From positions 46,574 to 110,573 of the forward strand of contig NZ_SSNI01000021.1 of NCBI RefSeq assembly GCF_010015475.1: DNA of 64,000 nucleotides, read 5' to 3'. Below the pieces are notes generated by a model. It made no database searches. It was not told the origin of the DNA and worked only from the letters and a program-made list of their open reading frames with translations. This document shows, piece by piece, positions 28,405 through 35,740 of the stretch. The position numbers were made by a program, and so were the translations under genes. Position 1 is the stretch's first letter; every line of letters begins with the position of its first letter. The DNA comes from Pontibacter pamirensis (lineage in GTDB: Bacteria > Bacteroidota > Bacteroidia > Cytophagales > Hymenobacteraceae).

Positions 28405-30072
28405 ATGAAAGTGAAAGCAATTGATGAAAGTCTTTTTCTGAGAAGACACAAGTGTTTTTTCCCCAGTATCCTTTCCCTGACAATATTCCTTGTCATTGCC
28501 TGCTTATCCAGCTGCTCTCATCAGAAGCCAATACATGCAGATAACATAAATTTCACTGCCTTTATCGATACTACCGTGTCTGTTTATGGTCCCTATGTGG
28601 CCTTGAAGCTGCCAATAACAAAAGGGGTGAAGCTTGCGAATCCCATACAACTGGGGCTCGGTCCTGCAGGAGTGCTTTATGCGACAAATCAGACAGGAGA
28701 GGTATATTCTCTGCATGACACAGATAATGATGGGCTGGAGGACATGGCCTTACTTTACTGCAATGTGAAGGATGCTGGCTTACGTTCTCCTTCAGGCTTT
28801 ACAAGCCGTGGAGACACTATCTATATAGGAACCGCACAGCAGATTCGTGCTTTTCTGGATGTAGACAAAGACGGTAAGGCAGACACGAGTTGGGTGTTCT
28901 TTGACGGCATCCCCCATAGCGAGCATCCCTATGAATGGACCAACGGCCTAAGCTTCGGACCAGATAACTGGCTCTATGCTGCCCTGACCACCGATTCCTG
29001 GAATGCGGCACCATCACCTGATCCGAAAGGGTACAGAGGAGCTATTTTGAAAATATCTCCCGATGGCAAAAAGGTGGAAACGGCAGCCACTGGAATCAGG
29101 TCCGTCTACGGGTTGGCCTTTAACCAGTACGGTGACTTGTTCTTTACCGACAATGAAGGCGGCGGAAATCCCACGGAAGAGCTTAATAGGCTGGTGCGAA
29201 ATGGGTTCTACGGCCACAACCCCGCCAAATACAGAGTAACTTCCATTGTTGCTCCTGAACATAATCTGGAAACAGAAGTGGCTCCTTCGGGAATAGAGTT
29301 CAACCGGCCCGACAATGACTATGGGGGCAGCGGAGGAGAGCTGTTTGTGGCATACTATGGGCCAGGCGAGCGCTGGGCACGTGGTGGCATTGGACGTATA
29401 CAGGTGCGGCGGCTGGCGGATGGGAGCTATGCCTATAAAGAGTTTCCTGTGGCCGACATACCAAAGCTTTCTGACCTGGCTTTTGGTAAAGACGGGGCAC
29501 TATACGTGGCCAACCATGGTAAGGCAGATTATTGGTATAATGCAGTATATGAGAACGAGGGCAGCATATATAAGCTGGTTTATGACCCTTCCTTACTGCA
29601 TGTGCCTGCAAAAAACAGGGAAAAGCCATCTAAGACCTTTTCGAAGAACTCTGTTGAAGCAGGAAAGCAGCTGTTTGCAGAAAGAGCCTGCCTAGGGTGT
29701 CACCAGGTGGATGGCGTCACGGAGCTTTTAGGCCCCAATCTCAAAGACGTGGGAAAGCGACTGACAAGGGAGGAAATTCTGGAAGAAATTCTAAAGCCGT
29801 CGGAAAGGATCAAGCCCAGCATGATGGCTGTGCGGGTAACCAAAAAGAACGGTCAGGTCATGAGCGGCAGAGTGGTGGGCTCCAACGAAAACCTGATTTC
29901 CCTTATGCTTATAGGAAACAGTATTATTGAAATCCCCCGCCACGAAATAGAGAAAACAGTGAATGAAAAACAATCGCTGATGTATGAAGGGCTTCTAAAC
30001 GGTTTGTCAGACACAGAAAAGGAAGCGCTGCTGAATTATATTTTCAGCTTGAGCGGTTCATCTGCTCCATAG
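28405..30072 (+). CDS. Sorbosone/glucose dehydrogenase-like propeller fused to cytochrome c
   Basis: This 555-residue protein starts with a lipoprotein-type signal (about 14-36, ending IACLSSC). A six-bladed propeller (about 60-390) of the PQQ-type sugar or sorbosone dehydrogenase family follows, with PSGFTSRGDTIYIGT, DKDGKADT, GIRSVYGLAFNQYGDLFFTD and LSDLAFGKDGALYVANHG. A C-terminal class I cytochrome c domain contains CLGCH (residues 429-433) and a LGPNLKDVGKRLT segment. The fusion should pass electrons from substrate oxidation directly to haem. Related proteins occur in heme-binding dehydrogenase families of Bacteroidota and Planctomycetes. It stands alone. Confidence 0.82.
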   Translation: MKVKAIDESLFLRRHKCFFPSILSLTIFLVIACLSSCSHQKPIHADNINFTAFIDTTVSVYGPYVALKLPITKGVKLANPIQLGLGPAGVLYATNQTGEVYSLHDTDNDGLEDMALLYCNVKDAGLRSPSGFTSRGDTIYIGTAQQIRAFLDVDKDGKADTSWVFFDGIPHSEHPYEWTNGLSFGPDNWLYAALTTDSWNAAPSPDPKGYRGAILKISPDGKKVETAATGIRSVYGLAFNQYGDLFFTDNEGGGNPTEELNRLVRNGFYGHNPAKYRVTSIVAPEHNLETEVAPSGIEFNRPDNDYGGSGGELFVAYYGPGERWARGGIGRIQVRRLADGSYAYKEFPVADIPKLSDLAFGKDGALYVANHGKADYWYNAVYENEGSIYKLVYDPSLLHVPAKNREKPSKTFSKNSVEAGKQLFAERACLGCHQVDGVTELLGPNLKDVGKRLTREEILEEILKPSERIKPSMMAVRVTKKNGQVMSGRVVGSNENLISLMLIGNSIIEIPRHEIEKTVNEKQSLMYEGLLNGLSDTEKEALLNYIFSLSGSSAP

Positions 30073-30230
30073 TATACTACATGTTGCCTGTCTCACCTTA
30101 AGTCAGAAGATTCTGATTCTTTGCCATATTCTGCCTGCAGCAGTTAGCTGGTAATTGAACATGTAAATAAATAGTCTCATACCCCTCATCAGCCTAGCAA
30201 ACTAAGTGCAAACATTCAGGAAACCATGCC

Positions 30231-31361
30231 TCAGCACTTGAAACTGACAATGAAGGTAGAACCAACACCTACCTCACTTCCAACCTCTATAGAACCTCCG
30301 GCATTCTCCACAATCCTCTTTACGATGTAAAGGCCTACGCCTGATCCTTCCATATGGTCGTGCAGGCGCTTGAACATAGAGAACATTTTGTATTCTTCCG
30401 CCATGTCCATGCCCAAGCCATTGTCTTTTACTGAAAGGAGCACGTAGCCTGGTGCGCGCTTGGCGGTAACTATGATGTGGGGCCTCCGCTCAGGCGCACT
30501 GTACTTGAGTGCGTTGCTCAGCAGGTTGTAAACGATGCTCTTCATGTTTTTGGCCGAGAAGTGCACGATAACAGCATCCGGGGCAAGATCCGTTACGACC
30601 TGTGCATCGGCTGCTATAATCAAAGGCTCAAGATCAAGCAGCACTTCTGCCACTATACCAGCTAAGTCAATATTGCTCATGTCTTTATCCGTATGCCTTT
30701 GTACTTTAGCGACATTGGACAAGTCTGTAACTGTTCTTTTAAATCTGTTAACTGAGCCCTGGATCAGGTCAAGCACATGCTTTACCGTTTCAGATTCCAG
30801 CACTTCCACCGGCATTTCATCGACCAACGCAAGCATCAGACCCTCTATGTTTGAGATGGGAGCTCTCAGGTCATGGGAGGCAGCGTACACGAAGTTGTCC
30901 AGGTCGGTATTGGTGACCATCAGTTCTTCGTTCAGTGCTTCTACAGACTGCCTGAACTTCACCTGCTGGCTGATATCTATGGCCACAGCAATCACCCCGC
31001 TTATACCTCCCTGCGAGTTGCGCAACGGGTGGTATAAGAAGTTAAGGTATACTTTCTCCCGGTTTCCATTTCGCTCCAGCAGCAAAGGCAGCTCGTGCGC
31101 AATAAAAGGCTCACCGGTATCGACTACATTGTCAAGAAGCTGTATAATCCCCTGGTCTGCTATCTCGGGAAGCGCCTCTACAACAGGTTTTCCCAGAACA
31201 TCTTCTGGATTTCTTCCCCAGATCTGGCACACCTCTGGGTTTGCCAGATCCAGTATATAGTGAGGCCCTCTCACAATAGCGATTCCTACTGGCGCCTGCT
31301 GAAAAACCTCTTTCAGGTATTCCTGCTGCCTGATGAGCTCTTCCCGTGCCTGCACGCCCAT
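30231..31361 (-). CDS. PAS histidine kinase, 3' part of a broken gene
   Basis: The intact reading frame encodes 376 residues: a PAS domain (about 18-140) with LKEVFQQAPVGIAIVRGPHY, then a HisKA-type H box, ASHDLRAPISNIEG, and a complete ATPase domain (NLLSNALKYS, VKDNGLGMDM, GSGVGLYIVKRIVENAGG). It lacks any sensor upstream of the PAS. Directly upstream a GAF-domain coding sequence continues in another frame and carries a stop, so this gene has lost its N-terminal half. It may be translated from the ATG at 31361 as a soluble kinase, but is better treated as a pseudogene product. No response regulator is adjacent. Confidence 0.75.
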   Translation of the reverse strand: MGVQAREELIRQQEYLKEVFQQAPVGIAIVRGPHYILDLANPEVCQIWGRNPEDVLGKPVVEALPEIADQGIIQLLDNVVDTGEPFIAHELPLLLERNGNREKVYLNFLYHPLRNSQGGISGVIAVAIDISQQVKFRQSVEALNEELMVTNTDLDNFVYAASHDLRAPISNIEGLMLALVDEMPVEVLESETVKHVLDLIQGSVNRFKRTVTDLSNVAKVQRHTDKDMSNIDLAGIVAEVLLDLEPLIIAADAQVVTDLAPDAVIVHFSAKNMKSIVYNLLSNALKYSAPERRPHIIVTAKRAPGYVLLSVKDNGLGMDMAEEYKMFSMFKRLHDHMEGSGVGLYIVKRIVENAGGSIEVGSEVGVGSTFIVSFKC

Positions 31362-31783
31362 GATGGATGTGGCAATGTGATTGACAAGTAAAGTATGGAA
31401 CCCCCTTAATCAGCGTTATACTCCAGCTTTGGACTTATACCCGCTATGAAAAATCCCAGTGCCTGATGCTGCCCGGGCTGCATCACAGGAAGCACGGCCA
31501 CCTGCTTCACCTCGTTCAATCTGTCTTTCTCCTAGCCTGCTTCTGTGCTCCTGCCGGAACAGTCCAGCGGGGCCATCTGGCCAGAAGCCAAAACATCAGC
31601 AAGCGGCCACTCTGATCCGGGTTTTGCTAGCTCAACTGAAGACAGGGCAGCACTATTACCTATATCGCCTGCTTTGCCCAAAAGGGTGGCTGCTGTAGCT
31701 GAGCCGTTCAGCAGGTAGACCAGGCTAAAGGGGACGTCCTCTTTATTATTCTGAAGGAGAGTGTCGCTGCTTGTTTTATACAT
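31362..31783 (-). pseudogene. Disabled GAF-domain 5' part of the PAS kinase gene
   Basis: On the minus strand a GAF-like sequence can be read from 31783: NNKEDVPFSLVYLLNGSATA, then WPLADVLASGQ. It meets a TAG at 31532-31534, then continues in the same frame as VAVLPVMQPGQHQALGFFIA and GISPKLEYNAD. That frame stops at a TAA (31406-31408), while a one-base shift gives RGFHTLLVNHIATSIM leading straight into the kinase ATG at 31361. The order GAF-PAS-HisKA is the usual one. The gene thus carries one nonsense codon and one frameshift and also lacks its 5' end. Confidence 0.75.
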
Positions 31784-31832
31784 AAAAGTGTGTACTCAGT
31801 TCCGGTGCTGCAATTTAACTAAATCCGGCAGA

Positions 31833-31873
31833 TGGAGCTACGGATTATATGCAGGTGGAGCTACGGATTATAT
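31833..31873. repeat. 18-bp direct repeat
   Basis: TGGAGCTACGGATTATAT occurs at 31833-31850 and again at 31856-31873, 23 bp apart. It sits just outside the broken 5' end of the kinase gene, in a stretch (31784-32107) that otherwise holds no gene. It may mark the truncation event. Confidence 0.6.
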
Positions 31874-31960
31874 AGGGTTATGCTCTATTTTGTCCCATAA
31901 AATGTGGTGGTATGGAGCGGTAAAAAAGACGGTTAGTTTGATAATTATGTGTTTAATATT

Positions 31961-32006
31961 TATAGTATATTCGTGAGTTTGGTTCCGTTTAGCTTCCTAA
32001 ACGTAG
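31961..32006. repeat. Dispersed repeat copy (partner at 55535)
   Basis: TATAGTATATTCGT is identical at 31961-31974 and 55535-55548. The following 30 bp are also similar (GAGTTTGGTTCCGTTTA versus TAGTTCGGCTCCGTTAA). Neither copy lies in a gene. Confidence 0.45.
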
Positions 32007-32107
32007 CCGGATGAACAGAATAATTCAATTTATACTGTAGTTGTGTGCAAGATGGAATAATTAGAAACAAAATTTCTTACCATAAAATAGTTTAAGCTGA
32101 ACGACCA

Positions 32108-32551
32108 GTGAAAAGAAACCTTCTATTCTTATTTAGCTTCTTAGTGATAACTTCTTGTAACAACCAAAATCAACCAACAATGGACACAAAAAACGTGGAT
32201 TTAGTGAATCAGTACTTTGCACACTTCAACAACCACGATTGGGAAAAGATGGCTGAAATGTATACAGAAACAGCAGCGTTTAAAGACCCGTCACTCGGGC
32301 AAGGAATCGTGATGCAGACACGTGAACAGACAATCCAAAAGTACAGTGAATTAAGCGAAGTTTTCCCCGACTTGAACGACAGGGTTATTCAGGTATATCC
32401 TTCAGGAGATAAGCACGTTATTGTAGAGTTTGTGTCGAGTGGAACTGCACCAGATGGTTCAGAATTTGAACTTCCAATCTGCACTATTTTCTCATTCGAA
32501 AATGGAAAAATAAGTAAAGACTTTACCTATTACGACAACTTTGAGCAATAA
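32108..32551 (+). CDS. NTF2/SnoaL-like lipoprotein
   Basis: This 147-residue protein starts at GTG with a lipoprotein signal (LFLFSFLVITSC, Cys about 17). One NTF2-like (SnoaL/ketosteroid-isomerase) domain follows: VDLVNQYFAHFNNHDWEKMA, EMYTETAAFKDPSLG, HVIVEFVSSGTAPDGSEF and CTIFSFENGKISKDFTYYD. Members are small pockets that bind or isomerise diverse substrates; no specific reaction can be assigned. It is surrounded by decayed sequence and seems to be the only intact gene between 31.4 and 33.7 kb. Confidence 0.78.
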   Translation: MKRNLLFLFSFLVITSCNNQNQPTMDTKNVDLVNQYFAHFNNHDWEKMAEMYTETAAFKDPSLGQGIVMQTREQTIQKYSELSEVFPDLNDRVIQVYPSGDKHVIVEFVSSGTAPDGSEFELPICTIFSFENGKISKDFTYYDNFEQ

Positions 32552-32630
32552 AAGCCAGCACACAACACGACACGGGTTCTATGGTCGGCTACGCCTCTGC
32601 GGAGCAGTATTATTAGTAGGTTTGATGGAT

Positions 32631-32657
32631 GTCAGGTAGGCAAATTGCCTACCTGAC
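32631..32657. repeat. Perfect 13-bp inverted repeat
   Basis: GTCAGGTAGGCAA and its complement flank a single A (32631-32657). It lies 80 bp past the NTF2-like gene and at the 3' end of the cytochrome c fragment, and could end transcription from either side. Confidence 0.6.
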
Positions 32658-32876
32658 TCATCATTCGTCATGTTGCAATACATCTATACCATGGCATAGG
32701 GGGAAATTGGGTGCTATGCCATGGTATTTTCCTTCTCGTATAGCTGTGATAAATCTCTTCTCCTGCCAGCTTACAATACCTGTTTTATCAGGTGTTAGAT
32801 TGGCCGCGTAAGAAACACCCCAGGGGCCTGTAGGTTGCAACAGAAATGCAGTAACTGAAAACACTATCCGGCTCAC
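32640..32876 (-). pseudogene. Cytochrome c fragment
   Basis: The minus strand encodes GPWGVSYAANLTPDKTGI, then W-EKRFITAIREGKYHGIAP, a pattern characteristic of diheme-type cytochrome c domains. After a frameshift near 32705-32715 the expected PPMPW motif appears in another frame. The CXXCH haem site and the N-terminal half are absent. It is a decayed fragment. Confidence 0.6.
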
Positions 32877-32881
32877 CTAAT

Positions 32882-33250
32882 TCATGGAGCCAGACATCCC
32901 CACGACTCAAGCTGGATAGTATTTTCCTGCAGAAACTTCTGCGCTTTAGTCTGCCGTTGGAAAGGATGTGTTTCGATCTGGTCCACCGCCGGTACCACTT
33001 CATGATGAACCATCAGGTCCAATACCCGGTCTGGATGGAAATTGATGACACCAACGGCTTGGGCCTTCTTCTCCCAGTATAATTCCTGCATGGCCTTCCA
33101 GGAGCCATGTACATTTCCGTAAGGTTGATGAATCAGGTATAGTCCACAAGTCCAGTTGCAAACGTTGTAGCGAACCTTTAAAAGCTTTCTTAGTGAATGA
33201 ATAGCCTGCATCATGAACTCAAAGCTTTGTGGTAATTCCTAACGAGTATA
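32882..33250 (-). pseudogene. Aldo/keto reductase fragment
   Basis: Minus-strand frames encode aldo/keto reductase pieces. One frame has GITTKL, a TGA where Trp is expected, and DAGYSFTKKAFKGSLQRLQL. After a frameshift another frame gives LYLIHQPYGNVHGSWKAMQE, VGVINFHPDRVLDLMVHHEV, VPAVDQIETHPFQRQ and ESWG. The catalytic Tyr/Lys N-terminal part is missing. The remnant retains only the central barrel strands. Confidence 0.75.
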
Positions 33251-33295
33251 GGATGCTGAATTAGCTAAAAGATATTTAATTTCATGTCCGAAGTA

Positions 33296-33337
33296 CATAG
33301 AAATGTCCCTCAGTTGCTACTAAGGAACATTTCTATG
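33296..33337. terminator. Hairpin, possible terminator
   Basis: Arms 33296-33310 and 33323-33337 (CATAGAAATGTCCCT / AGGAACATTTCTATG) pair except at one position, with a 12-nt loop. No intact gene ends nearby, so it may belong to a lost gene. Confidence 0.4.
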
Positions 33338-33608
33338 AAAACTGAAGAATTAAATAATCGGACTATAGCCCTAAAGGTTTGGAGGCTATTGAAATTATCT
33401 TTAGCTGTAGGACAGGAACAGTATACAGATGGTTTCCTGCGGTTTTACAGCAGAACTGTTTACCACAGATCTAAAAGAGGGAAACAGGCCAGTTAGATCC
33501 TATTTATGGCAAGGGCTTGAAAAACTAAACCTTAGCTCGTTCACTAGCTTAATGCTCCTTCCTTTTCTAGTTTCAAAATGATTAATTTTAACCCCTATCT
33601 GATTATTA
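33338..33608. other. Gene-free leader of the first oxidase
   Basis: A 70-codon plus-strand frame (33284-33496) is not protein-like. The block AAAACTAAACCTT at 33521 recurs upstream of the second oxidase (42281). No other feature was seen. Confidence 0.4.
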
Positions 33609-33659
33609 TCGTATAAAAAAATTAGATTTTTATATTCTGACCCCTCCTCTACGGGACAA
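33609..33659 (+). promoter_or_regulatory. Conserved promoter block of oxidase 1
   Basis: TCGTATAAAAAA at 33609 and CGGGACAA at 33652 lie 132 and 89 bp before the ATG. The second oxidase has the same two boxes 132 and 88 bp before its ATG, with more divergent sequence between them, suggesting a preserved promoter or operator. Confidence 0.5.
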
Positions 33660-33740
33660 TCCTTCATCTTCAGGAGCAAACAAGGGATTGCGTGACTTGA
33701 TAAGCTAGCCTATTCTTTTAGCACCTCCAATCACAGTACC

Positions 33741-35132
33741 ATGATAGCAGAAGAAACTTCTCTTTCCCAGTTTAAGACCAGCCTGCGGGGCAGGCTCATC
33801 GTGCCAAATGATCCAGACTACGAGACCAGCCGGAAAGTATATAACGGCATGATCGATAAGCACCCCAACCTGATTGCCCGCTGCGTGGATGAGGCCGATG
33901 TGATAGCAGCCGTAAATTATGCCCGTGAAAATAACCTGCTGGTAGCCGTGAGAGGCGGTGGGCACAACGGAGCCGGCCTGGGCATGTGCGACGGCGGCCT
34001 GGTCATCGACCTTACTTATATGAAAGCCACGCACGTGGACCCGGTGGCAATGACGGTGCAGGTGCAGGGAGGCTGCACGTTGGGTGACGTGGACCACGCC
34101 ACGCATGCCTTCGGTATGGCGGTGCCAACCGGAATCAACTCGACCACGGGTATCGGCGGGCTTACCTTAGGGGGAGGGCTGGGGCACCTGACGCGCCAGT
34201 GTGGCCTTACCATCGATAACCTGCTGGAGGCCGACGTAGTGCTGGCGAGCGGGGAGTTTGTGAAGGCTAGCGCCAAAGAGCATCCCGACCTGTTCTGGGC
34301 CTTGCGGGGCGGGGGCGGCAACTTTGGGGTGGTTACCTCCTTCCTATTCCGGAACCACTCAATCAGTTCCGTGTATGCCGGACCGATGCTTTGGGAGTTG
34401 GAGGATGCAAAGGAAGTGATGCAGTGGTACCACGAGTTCATCAGCAACGCGCCCGATGAAATCAACGGCTTCTTTGCCTTCCTTGTAGTACCGCCCGGCC
34501 CTCCGTTCCCCGAACACCTCCACATGAAAAGCATGTGCGGCGTGGTCTGGTGCTACACCGGCTCTATGGAAGAGGCAGAAAAAGCCTTTGAACCTATCCG
34601 TGGCTTTAAAAAGCCGGCACTAGACTTGGTTGGCCCTTTGCCTGTGCCTGCCTTGCAAAGCATGTTTGACGCGTTATACCCTCCAGGATTGCAGTGGTAC
34701 TGGAAAGGCGACTATGTAAAAGATTTACCGGAAGAGGCTATTGATCTGCATATCAAACATGGCTCTAAACTGCCAAACATGCTTTCCACTATGCATCTTT
34801 ACCCGATCAATGGGGCAGCAGCCCGTTTGAATAAAAATGCCACCGCCTGGAGCTACCGCGATGCCACCTATGCCATGGTGATCGCCGGCATCGATTCAGA
34901 ATCGGACAATAAAGAAACCATCACCAATTGGGCAAAGAACTATTGGAGGGCGTTGCACCCTTACAGTGCCGGCGGCTCCTACATCAACTTCATGATGGAG
35001 GAAGGCCCGGAACGGGTGAAAGCCACGTACGGTGAAAACTATGAGCGACTGGTAGAGGTGAAGACCAAATACGATCCCCACAACCTCTTCAAAGTAAACC
35101 AAAACATCGTGCCTTCGGCAGCGGATCAATAG
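33741..35132 (+). CDS. FAD-binding oxidoreductase, berberine-bridge-like (copy 1)
   Basis: This 463-residue flavoprotein has a PCMH/FAD_binding_4 domain (about 40-210). The RGGGHNGAG motif contains the His that carries covalent FAD in this family. LGGGLGHLTRQCGLTIDNLL and FWALRGGGGNFGVVTSF follow. A C-terminal BBE motif, YDPHNLFKVNQNI, ends the protein. There is no signal peptide. Enzymes of this type oxidise sugars, alcohols or amines with oxygen as acceptor. It is about 80% identical by eye to the copy at 42446, and both carry the same promoter boxes. A truncated haemoglobin gene follows 142 bp downstream. Confidence 0.88.
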   Translation: MIAEETSLSQFKTSLRGRLIVPNDPDYETSRKVYNGMIDKHPNLIARCVDEADVIAAVNYARENNLLVAVRGGGHNGAGLGMCDGGLVIDLTYMKATHVDPVAMTVQVQGGCTLGDVDHATHAFGMAVPTGINSTTGIGGLTLGGGLGHLTRQCGLTIDNLLEADVVLASGEFVKASAKEHPDLFWALRGGGGNFGVVTSFLFRNHSISSVYAGPMLWELEDAKEVMQWYHEFISNAPDEINGFFAFLVVPPGPPFPEHLHMKSMCGVVWCYTGSMEEAEKAFEPIRGFKKPALDLVGPLPVPALQSMFDALYPPGLQWYWKGDYVKDLPEEAIDLHIKHGSKLPNMLSTMHLYPINGAAARLNKNATAWSYRDATYAMVIAGIDSESDNKETITNWAKNYWRALHPYSAGGSYINFMMEEGPERVKATYGENYERLVEVKTKYDPHNLFKVNQNIVPSAADQ

Positions 35133-35274
35133 AGAGGATATAGGGAACAATTCGTTTGGATATTCGCCATAAGCTATAGGCATCTTTTGTAGAGGCTGTT
35201 GCCAGCATATATCTCTACAAAAGACTGTCTTCTTGCACCTGAATTTTTCTTTAGAATATCTACATATTATAGCC

Positions 35275-35652
35275 ATGGCAGTAACAGATACACAAAATAC
35301 TTCCCTTTATGATAGGTTAGGAGGCGAGCCGGGCGTCCGGAAAATTGTGAATGATGTCCTTAACAGAAACCTCAATAACCCTCTCATAGGTCACCATTTC
35401 CGGCATGTGAATATGGAAAAGCTCATGCAATTGGTCTTTGAGTTTTTTTCTATGGGAATTGGCGGACCTCATACATACACTGGCAGAGACATGCGGACAG
35501 CACATACGGGTCTTCACATAAGCGAAAACGATTTTTTAGAGGCAAACAAAGATACCTTACTGGCTTTAGAGGAAAACGGAGTGGGGCAGGCAGAAAAAGA
35601 TGAAATAATCGCGATTCTAGATTCAATGAAAGGGGAGGTAATCAGCCAATAA
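35275..35652 (+). CDS. Group 1 truncated haemoglobin
   Basis: This 125-residue protein has the truncated globin pattern: SLYDRLGGEPGVRKIVNDVL, NPLIGHHFRHVNMEKL, YTGRDMRTAHTGLHISENDF, with proximal His at residue 77. I chose ATG 35275; an upstream in-frame TTG at 35233 would add 14 residues of poor composition. Truncated globins bind O2, NO or peroxide. Its position directly after an oxygen-using flavin oxidase suggests oxygen supply or detoxification, but this is inference. Confidence 0.9.
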   Translation: MAVTDTQNTSLYDRLGGEPGVRKIVNDVLNRNLNNPLIGHHFRHVNMEKLMQLVFEFFSMGIGGPHTYTGRDMRTAHTGLHISENDFLEANKDTLLALEENGVGQAEKDEIIAILDSMKGEVISQ

Positions 35653-35740
35653 AGAAATGCCTAACGTAATTCTGCGTAGACAGGAGCCTATATGGAGAGG
35701 TTTGAAATAAAAAGCAATATGTTTCATTTCTTGCTTCAGG

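Noticed and set aside
33284..33496. 70-codon plus-strand frame over the hairpin at 33296
   Set aside because: It overlaps an inverted repeat, has no start context and no protein-like pattern.
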